Source: Hankyongella sp964404985
GTDB lineage: Bacteria; Pseudomonadota; Alphaproteobacteria; Sphingomonadales; Sphingomonadaceae
Length of the DNA: 18,237 nucleotides
Assembly: GCA_964404985.1 (NCBI GenBank)
Contig: CAYOMD010000035.1
Coordinates: 1 to 18,237 of the forward strand
Direction of reading: 5' to 3'
Below the pieces are notes generated by a model. It saw only the letters and a list, made by a program, of their open reading frames with translations, was not told where the DNA came from and did not search any database. The position numbers and the translations under genes were made by a program. This document shows, one piece after another, positions 1 through 5,443 of this stretch (the stretch's first letter is position 1; every line of letters starts with the position of its first letter).

Positions 1-59
1 CCATTGAATCAAGCCATCGCCGCCGGCGCAAGCGATTTAATGGGTCCTGAGCCTAAGTA

Positions 60-255
60 ATGGTTTTTCCGCAACCGGAGAGGTGCGCCTGCTGGGGGCA
101 AGGGTTGAGGTAATTTTGGCCTGCTCGGGCGGCACATTCCGGAATGAGAACGGGATTGCCTTGTCGGCTGATGGTCTCTCGGTCGGCGGTACACTGTTTC
201 TGAACGATGGCTTTTCCGCAACCGGTCAAGTGCGCCTGCTGGGGGCGAGGGTTAA
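60..255 (+). repeat. Direct repeat, 147-bp spacing, coding for GFSATG-x-VRLLGARV
   Basis: Bases 60-108 and 207-255 differ at about five positions and both encode G-F-S-A-T-G-[EQ]-V-R-L-L-G-A-R-V. The spacing of 147 bp equals 49 codons. The left copy begins upstream of the only available start codon (GTG at 83). This shows that the repeat domain originally extended further left. Confidence 0.75.
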
Positions 256-1309
256 TGGGGATTTGTCGTGTTCGGACGGCAAATTCGAGAATGAAAACGG
301 GTTTGCGCTCAATGCAGAGTCCCTCACTGTAACAGGGAGTGCACAGTTCAAAGGGGCCACCGTCTCCAGCGGCGTAAATCTCGCTACGGCCCGGGTCGGC
401 ACGCTCGCGGATGATCCGACATTCTGGAAAGAAGGAGGCCATATTCTGGATGGGTTCCACTATGATCGGATCATCGACGAGACGGACCATACCCGCCGCA
501 TCGCCTGGCTGAACCAGCAGCACCCCGATCATCTAGCGAAAGCGGAATTCAAGCCGCAGCCGTGGGAGCAGCTCATCACCGTGCTGCGCGCGATGGGCCA
601 CCGGGAGGATGCCGCCCGCGTCGCCATTTACAAGAGCCGCATCACCTGGCTGAACAAGCAGCGCCCTGATCAGTTGAAAACGGATTTCAAGCCGCAGCCT
701 TGGGAGCAGCTCATCACGGTGCTGCGCGCGATGGGCCACCGGGAGGATGCCGCCCGCGTCGCCATCGCCAAGCAGCAGCACATGCGCAAGATCGGCCTCA
801 TCAGGGGCAGGGTGCAGTCTCGCCTGCACTGGGTCTATGGCTGGCTCGCCGGCTATGGCCACCGCCCGCTGCGTGCCGTGTTCGCCATGCTCTGTGTGTG
901 GGCGGTGTGTAGTGGGGTTTTTTACTTGGGGCGCGATGCCGGCTACTTCGGCCCTGCCAACCCGATCATCCATGCCGACCCGCAGTTCGCGCACTGCGGC
1001 GCACCGGGTGAAGTCAATGGCGCGAAAGAGGAGCCCAAGAAGCCCAAGGTGAATTGGACGGCGACCGAGTGCAACCTGCCCGCCGAATACACCACGCTCC
1101 AGCCCGCGCTCTATTCGCTCGACCTGATCCTGCCGCTGGTGAACTTGCAGCAGGACAGCGACTGGGCACCGATGGTCGCGACCGAGACCGGCACGCCGCT
1201 ATTGTGGGGCCACCTGCTGCGCGGTCTGATGTGGCTTGAAATCCTGTTCGGCTGGGGGGCCAGCTTGATGCTCGTCGCCGTCCTCAGCCGGCTGGTGGAG
1301 AAGGATTAG
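83..1309 (+). CDS. Membrane protein with pentapeptide-like repeats, probably 5'-truncated
   Basis: About 408 residues from a GTG. The first ~100 residues are degenerate repeats (GFSATGQVRLLGARV; L.C.G.F.NENG.AL) like the beta-helical pentapeptide-type domains of some proteobacterial membrane proteins. Next comes a 46-residue tandem duplication (WLN...FKPQPWEQLITVLRAMGHREDAA), a membrane segment near residues 262-283, a probably extracytoplasmic loop with several Cys, and a second membrane segment near 377-403. The function is unknown to me. The start is doubtful. The frame is open from position 41, and the codons before the GTG (NGFSATGEVRLLGA) still match the repeat, so the GTG sits inside a repeat unit and no proper start or N-terminus is visible. 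It may be a decayed 5'-truncated copy, or translated from this GTG. It converges on grpE across a palindromic element. Confidence 0.6.
   Translation: MRLLGARVEVILACSGGTFRNENGIALSADGLSVGGTLFLNDGFSATGQVRLLGARVNGDLSCSDGKFENENGFALNAESLTVTGSAQFKGATVSSGVNLATARVGTLADDPTFWKEGGHILDGFHYDRIIDETDHTRRIAWLNQQHPDHLAKAEFKPQPWEQLITVLRAMGHREDAARVAIYKSRITWLNKQRPDQLKTDFKPQPWEQLITVLRAMGHREDAARVAIAKQQHMRKIGLIRGRVQSRLHWVYGWLAGYGHRPLRAVFAMLCVWAVCSGVFYLGRDAGYFGPANPIIHADPQFAHCGAPGEVNGAKEEPKKPKVNWTATECNLPAEYTTLQPALYSLDLILPLVNLQQDSDWAPMVATETGTPLLWGHLLRGLMWLEILFGWGASLMLVAVLSRLVEKD
497..775 (+). repeat. Tandem duplication (~141/138 bp) within the repeat-protein gene
   Basis: Two adjacent copies, about 497-637 and 638-775, each encode RI[AT]WLN, then FKPQPWEQLITV, then a block ending in HREDAARVAI. 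The offset is 141 bp at the WLN codons and 138 bp from the FKPQPWEQ codons on, so one codon has been gained or lost between copies. In the 80-bp core starting at 548 and 686 I count only two mismatches, both silent third positions. The first part of the unit has diverged more. This is a recent in-frame duplication or a gene-converted one. Confidence 0.9.
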
Positions 1310-1310
1310 C

Positions 1311-1452
1311 GCATGATGACATTACGTTGATCCGTTCGTCATCGCGAGGCTGCCCTGCAGCCGCGGCGATCCAGCGAACAAAGTTAAATTCTCTGGATTG
1401 CCACGTCGCCTGCGGCTCCTCGCAATGACGATTCTATCAAATGTCATCATGC
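1311..1452. mobile_element. 142-bp palindromic MITE/REP-like element
   Basis: The ends are a perfect 13-bp inverted repeat, GCATGATGACATT at 1311-1323 and its complement at 1440-1452. Further in, CGTCATCGCGAGG (1337-1349) pairs with CCTCGCAATGACG (1418-1430) with one mismatch, and GGCGATCCAG (1365-1374) pairs with CTGGATTGCC (1393-1402). An AT-rich centre of about 18 bp is left unpaired. The whole element could fold as one long hairpin. The CGTCATTGCGAGG...CAATCCAG type of palindrome is a familiar dispersed repeat in Proteobacteria. It lies between the convergent stops of the repeat-protein gene and grpE, where it could act as a bidirectional terminator. No transposase is seen. Confidence 0.75.
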
Positions 1453-1461
1453 TCTTGCGTA

Positions 1462-2049
1462 TCAGGCCGAGGTGTCGAGGTTTCCGCCCGGGGTCGGGCT
1501 GGCGGGCGGGGTATCGGCCGCTTTGGCGACGATCACCATCGCCGGGCGCAGCAGGCGATCCTTGATCATGTAGCCATCCTGCAGGACCTGCATGATCGTG
1601 CCGGGGGCGGCCTCCGCCGTCGGGACCTCAACCATGGCCTGGTGGCGGTTGGGGTCCAGCTTTTCGCCGACCGCCTCGATCCTGACGATCCCGGCTTTGG
1701 CGAAGATGTTCTGCAGCTCCTTCTCGGTCATCTCGACGCCGATAAGCACCGGGTTGGCAGGCGCTGCCGGGTCCGCGGTTTCGGGAGCCGCACTCAGCGC
1801 CCGGCGCAGGTTGTCCGCCACGCCGAGCATCTCGCGAGCAAAGCTGGTGATGGCGTAGGTGCCGGCATCCTGCTTCTCGCGCTCCAGCCGGCGACGCATA
1901 TTCTCGGTCTCTGCCACCTGGCGCAGCAACCGGTCCTGCAAGTCGGCGATTTGCATCTGGGCATCCGCCAGGGCATCGGCGGGAGGCGGGGCAGGGGCAT
2001 CCTCAGTCTGGGTGTCGGGCGTCTGGGAATCTTGGGTTTCGTCGATCAT
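1462..2049 (-). CDS. grpE: Nucleotide exchange factor GrpE
   Basis: GrpE releases ADP from DnaK and completes the DnaK-DnaJ-GrpE folding cycle in the cytoplasm. The 195-residue product has the expected plan. There is an acidic Pro-rich N-terminal tail, a long helix (residues ~25-65, LQDRLLRQVAETENMRRRLE), and the C-terminal beta domain with LDPNRHQAMVEVP and the GTIMQVLQDGYMIKDRLLRPA signature. The ATG overlaps the hrcA stop as ATGA, and no Shine-Dalgarno is evident, so translation is probably coupled to hrcA. dnaK and dnaJ are not in the window. It is the last gene of the ileS-to-grpE run. Confidence 0.97.
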   Translation of the reverse strand: MIDETQDSQTPDTQTEDAPAPPPADALADAQMQIADLQDRLLRQVAETENMRRRLEREKQDAGTYAITSFAREMLGVADNLRRALSAAPETADPAAPANPVLIGVEMTEKELQNIFAKAGIVRIEAVGEKLDPNRHQAMVEVPTAEAAPGTIMQVLQDGYMIKDRLLRPAMVIVAKAADTPPASPTPGGNLDTSA

Positions 2050-3098
2050 CGCGATATCATTCGGCCTAATATTTTAGCAGTGTAGTCTACCATGGGGACG
2101 ACGCGGGCGTAGTTCAACCGGGTCGGGCCAATCACGCCGACCACACCGACCACCCGCCCGTGCATGTCCCGGTAAGGCGCTGCGATAACCGACGAGCCGG
2201 ACAAAGAAAAGAGCCGGTTTTCCGAACCGATGAAGATCCGCACGGCGTCTGCGTCGCCGGCCAGTTCCAGAACACGCACCATGTCGTGCTTGGACTCGAT
2301 ATCCTCCAGCAGCCGGCGCAGCCGCTCGAGGTCCTGCTGCAGGGTGCCGTCCGCCAGCAGGTGCGACTGGCCACGCACGATCAGTATATCGCGGTCAGCA
2401 TCATCGGCGGACCAGACGCCGAGGCCTGCCTCGACAACCGACTGGCTGAGCAGGTCCAGCTCCGCGCGCCGCTCTGCGATTTCGCGGGCCAGTTCGGTGC
2501 GCGCGCTCGCCAGCGACAGACCGACAAGCCGGGCGTTGATGTAATTGGCCGCCTGCACCAGCGCGGAGACCGGCATGCCCGGCGGCAGGCTGAGCACGCG
2601 GTTCTCGACCGAACCATCCTCCTGCACCAGGATCGCCAGCGCCCGCCCCGGCGACAAGGGCACGAAGTCGACATGGCGGATGGTCAGGTCCGCCTTGGCC
2701 GACAGTACCAGCCCGGCGCAGGACGACAGGCCGGACAAGGTGGCGATGGCCTGCGCCAGTGCATCCTCCAGCCCCCTGCCGTCGATCCGCACCTGTGCCT
2801 CGATCCGGGCGCGCTCGTCCGGTGCCAGTTCGCCCACCTGCATCATGCCGTCCACGAACAGGCGCAAGCCGATCTCGGTCGGCATGCGCCCGGCCGACGT
2901 GTGCGGGGCGGACAGCAGGCCGACTTCTTCCAGGTCCTGCATGACATTGCGGATGGATGCGGGCGACAGGTTCACGCCAGGTACCCGCGAGACCGTGCGG
3001 GACCCGACCGGCTCACCGGTATCCAGATACGCCTCGACGATGGTGCGGAACACGTCGCGCGCGCGATCATTCAGGTCCGAGACGGTCAATGCGGTCAT
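2046..3098 (-). CDS. hrcA: Heat-inducible transcription repressor HrcA
   Basis: HrcA represses class I heat-shock genes such as groESL by binding the CIRCE inverted repeat, with GroEL modulating its activity. The 350-residue length is normal. The N-terminal winged helix-turn-helix is clear (SRTVSRVPGVNLSPASIRN, residues ~33-51), followed by the conserved linker SAGRMPTEIGLRLFVDGMM, and the C-terminal part ends in a GAF-like region (GVVGVIGPTRLNYARV). An AGGG lies 8 bp before the ATG. The upstream FAH-family gene stops only 4 bp before this start, so the gene has no private promoter or CIRCE there. It shares an ATGA overlap with grpE. Confidence 0.97.
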   Translation of the reverse strand: MTALTVSDLNDRARDVFRTIVEAYLDTGEPVGSRTVSRVPGVNLSPASIRNVMQDLEEVGLLSAPHTSAGRMPTEIGLRLFVDGMMQVGELAPDERARIEAQVRIDGRGLEDALAQAIATLSGLSSCAGLVLSAKADLTIRHVDFVPLSPGRALAILVQEDGSVENRVLSLPPGMPVSALVQAANYINARLVGLSLASARTELAREIAERRAELDLLSQSVVEAGLGVWSADDADRDILIVRGQSHLLADGTLQQDLERLRRLLEDIESKHDMVRVLELAGDADAVRIFIGSENRLFSLSGSSVIAAPYRDMHGRVVGVVGVIGPTRLNYARVVPMVDYTAKILGRMISR

Positions 3099-3102
3099 GG
3101 CA

Positions 3103-3798
3103 CTAGCCCTGCACCAGCCGGATCGACAGCGTCGGCACGCCCTCGATGGTGACGGTCAGGCGATCCTCGATGCCGACCCGGCCGACACCTGCCGGGGTGC
3201 CGGTGAAAATAAGGTCGCCGGCCTTCAGGGTGTCGTACCGGCTGAGATCGCTGACGATCTGGCGCGGGTTGTAGATCATGTCGCCGAGCGGCGCGGACTG
3301 ACGCACAGAACCGTTAACCGTGGTCTGCAACAGCCGCTGCTCGAAGCCCTGCGCCAGCGCGGCAGCCGGCACGATCGTGCCGACCGGTGCGGCACCGGCA
3401 AAGCTCTTGCCCATGTCCCAGGGGGCACCGGCTGCCTTGGCCTGTGCCTGCAGGTCACGCCGGGTCAGGTCAAGACCGGCAGCAAAGCCGTAAATCATCC
3501 GTTCGGCTGCACCTTCCGACACGGCAAAACCCTGCGCGCCGATGGCGATCACCAGTTCGCCCTCAAAATGGAGGTCCTCGGTCATGGACGGGTAGGGGAC
3601 CGGACCACCGCCGGGCACCAGGGCCTCCAGCGCCTTGGTGAAGTAGATCGGCGGTTGCCGGGCCGGGTCGCCGCCCATCTCGCGGGTATGTTCTGCATAG
3701 TTGCGCCCGACACAGAAAATGCGCCCCAGCGGGAAGCGCGCGCTCGTCCCCTCAACGGCCAGTGACGGACGGGGAATGTCAAAAAGCAGGCTGGTCAT
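3103..3798 (-). CDS. Fumarylacetoacetate hydrolase (FAH) family protein, YcgM-like
   Basis: This 231-residue single-domain enzyme probably hydrolyses a C-C bond in an acylpyruvate or fumarylpyruvate-type substrate, or acts as an oxaloacetate decarboxylase. The family is too broad to choose. The signatures are FCVGRNYAEH (residues 28-37), the metal-ligand pair E79/E81 in HFEGELVIAIG, D110 in GLDLTRRDLQ, and GDLIFTGTPAGVG near the C-terminus. The GLDLTRRDLQ...APWDMGKSF block resembles E. coli YcgM. I chose the ATG at 3798 because GAGGGG lies just upstream; the longer reading frame would overlap the modB stop. It lies 13 bp after modB and 4 bp before hrcA. Confidence 0.9.
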   Translation of the reverse strand: MTSLLFDIPRPSLAVEGTSARFPLGRIFCVGRNYAEHTREMGGDPARQPPIYFTKALEALVPGGGPVPYPSMTEDLHFEGELVIAIGAQGFAVSEGAAERMIYGFAAGLDLTRRDLQAQAKAAGAPWDMGKSFAGAAPVGTIVPAAALAQGFEQRLLQTTVNGSVRQSAPLGDMIYNPRQIVSDLSRYDTLKAGDLIFTGTPAGVGRVGIEDRLTVTIEGVPTLSIRLVQG

Positions 3799-3811
3799 GA
3801 ATGTTGCCCCT

Positions 3812-4504
3812 CTATGCGGCGCTGCGGCCAAGGCGTCTGGCCACGCGCCGGTTCAGCCATTCGGACACAGCGAGCCCTGCAAGCGCAAGCAGAATCGATA
3901 GCCCGGCCATCCGAGCGGCGGCCGCATCGCCCCCTGGCGTTTGCAGGGCGGCATAGATCGCCAGCGGCAGGGTCTGGGTCTCGCCCGGGACATTGGCGGC
4001 AAAGGTGATGACCGCACCGAACTCACCAAGCCCCGCCGAAAAAGCGATCACGGCACCGGACACCAGCCCCGGCAGCATCTGCGGCAGGGCAATGGTCAGG
4101 AAGCGGTCGAGCGGCCCCGCACCTAGCGTGCGGGCAGCGGCATCCAATCCGGGATCGAGTGCCTCAACTGATAGGCGAATGGCGCGCACCATGAGGGGAA
4201 AGCTCATGATGGCGGTGGCAAGGGTTGCCCCGAAGGTTGTGAAGGCAAGTCGCACGCCGAATGTCGCATCCAGCCACTGGCCGAGTGGCCCCTGGACGCC
4301 GAACAGCAGCAGCAAAAGGGTCCCAACCACGACTGGCGGCAGGACCAGCGGCAGATGAACCATCAGGTCGAGCAGGAAGCGACCACGCCAGCGCCCGCGC
4401 GCCAGTGCCCAGGCAACCAATATCGCCAGCGGCAGACCGAACAGAACCGCGCGCAATGCAATGGTGAGGCTGAGGCGCAAGGCCTCCAGCGCCTCCGGGG
4501 GCAT
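3812..4504 (-). CDS. modB: Molybdate ABC transporter permease ModB (orphan)
   Basis: ModB is the inner-membrane permease that takes molybdate from periplasmic ModA and is powered by the ModC ATPase. The 230-residue protein has about five hydrophobic spans and the ABC permease EAA loop (AARTLGAGPLDRFLTIALPQ, residues ~122-141). It also has family hallmarks such as LPLVLPPVVVGTLLLLLFG and AFSAGLGEFGAVITFAAN. Sulfate or tungstate permeases are close relatives, but the size and motifs favour ModB. No modA or modC lies next to it in this window, which is unusual because these genes normally cluster. Its ATG overlaps the stop of the lipoprotein gene as TAATG, and no Shine-Dalgarno is seen, so it is probably translationally coupled. 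Confidence 0.92.
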   Translation of the reverse strand: MPPEALEALRLSLTIALRAVLFGLPLAILVAWALARGRWRGRFLLDLMVHLPLVLPPVVVGTLLLLLFGVQGPLGQWLDATFGVRLAFTTFGATLATAIMSFPLMVRAIRLSVEALDPGLDAAARTLGAGPLDRFLTIALPQMLPGLVSGAVIAFSAGLGEFGAVITFAANVPGETQTLPLAIYAALQTPGGDAAAARMAGLSILLALAGLAVSEWLNRRVARRLGRSAA

Positions 4505-4911
4505 TACTGGCCGGGGCGCAGGCTGGCGACTGCCGGGTCGGTGTCGCCTGCCGGTGCATCGAGCACTTGCTTCAGGAAGGCACCCTTGTCGGTGACCTGG
4601 GTGCCGTTGTCCGCGACGGTGGCGCGAATGCGGGCGGTGGCCCGATTGGCACCCGCGGCGTTCAGCAGCGCCTGCTCACCGGGGGTCCGTGGCGGCAGTT
4701 GCACGCCGGGGCCGAACAGCGCGTCGATCGCCTGACTCTGGGCGTCGATCTCCTGCGGGCGGGGATCACCCGGCCGCGGCGGCCGCAGGTTGAAGTCCGG
4801 CGGCACGACCAGCGGGGCCTGGCGGCTGATTGCCAGCTCATTGGGGGTTCGGCTGCCACCGCAGGCGGCGAGCGCGGGGGCCAGCATCAGGAGCGGAAGG
4901 AGTTTGCGCAT
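4504..4911 (-). CDS. DUF3035 family lipoprotein (BamF-type)
   Basis: The 135-residue product starts with a lipoprotein signal, MRKLLPLLMLAPALAAC, where LAAC is the lipobox and Cys17 is the predicted lipidated residue. The mature part is disordered and Pro-rich, with the family motif NELAISRQAPLVVPPDFNLRPP (residues ~24-45) and a short helical stretch DAQSQAIDALFG. DUF3035 lipoproteins are alphaproteobacterial, and members have been described as the outer-membrane assembly subunit BamF; I assign that role only by family. AAGGA precedes the ATG. It follows lspA, the peptidase that would mature its signal, by 25 bp, a common alphaproteobacterial arrangement. Confidence 0.85.
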   Translation of the reverse strand: MRKLLPLLMLAPALAACGGSRTPNELAISRQAPLVVPPDFNLRPPRPGDPRPQEIDAQSQAIDALFGPGVQLPPRTPGEQALLNAAGANRATARIRATVADNGTQVTDKGAFLKQVLDAPAGDTDPAVASLRPGQ

Positions 4912-4936
4912 CGTTGTTCCTTTGGAAATCTGGCCT

Positions 4937-5443
4937 TCAGGCGTCTGGCTGTTGTTTGGCCGGCAACGGGTCGGGTTTGTCCGCGCGTTGCAGGCTGGTC
5001 AGCAACAGCAGGGCGACACCGACCGTGATGCCAGCATCCGCGATATTGAATACGTAAAACGACCAGCCACCTGCATGCAAGTGAATGAAGTCCGCGACTG
5101 CGCCAAAGCGGACACGGTCCACGATGTTCCCGAGTGCGCCGCCGAGAACCAAGGCCAGTGCCAGGCCCTGCCAGCGGTTGGTCTCCCGCCACATCCAGAC
5201 GGCGACGGCAAGGCTGATCAGCGCGGTCAGCCCGGTCAGCAGCCAGCGTGACGTCTCGCCGTCTGCCTGCAGCAGCCCCATGGAGACCCCGCGATTCCAG
5301 ACCATGGTCAGGCTGAACACCGGCAATACCTCGACCGAGATGCGGCGCGGCAGATCATAGATCTCCAGCACCCAGAATTTGCTGAGCTGGTCGATGACAA
5401 AAACCAGAGCCGACAGGAGGAAGAGCTGGGCGCGTCTAGCCAC
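4937..5443 (-). CDS. lspA: Lipoprotein signal peptidase LspA (signal peptidase II)
   Basis: LspA is an inner-membrane aspartyl protease that cleaves prolipoprotein signal peptides before the lipidated Cys. The 168-residue, four-span protein carries D109 in GNIVDR and D136 in FNIADAG, the two catalytic aspartates, plus the conserved FVIDQLSK in the first span. The GTG at 5443 is chosen because GGAGG sits 6 bp upstream and the length fits the family. A longer frame upstream has no such signal and would only antisense-free overlap the ileS 3' end. The gene overlaps the ileS stop by 8 bp, the usual ileS-lspA arrangement. Confidence 0.95.
   Translation of the reverse strand: MARRAQLFLLSALVFVIDQLSKFWVLEIYDLPRRISVEVLPVFSLTMVWNRGVSMGLLQADGETSRWLLTGLTALISLAVAVWMWRETNRWQGLALALVLGGALGNIVDRVRFGAVADFIHLHAGGWSFYVFNIADAGITVGVALLLLTSLQRADKPDPLPAKQQPDA

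Noticed and set aside
1..60. Frame-1 tail PLNQAIAAGASDLMGPEPK ending at 58-60
   Set aside because: It could be the C-terminus of an upstream gene, but 19 residues at the window edge are too few to support a call.
2160..3765. Long + strand frames opposite hrcA and the FAH-family gene
   Set aside because: No domain, low-complexity Arg/Ser/Pro composition, antisense to well-identified genes.
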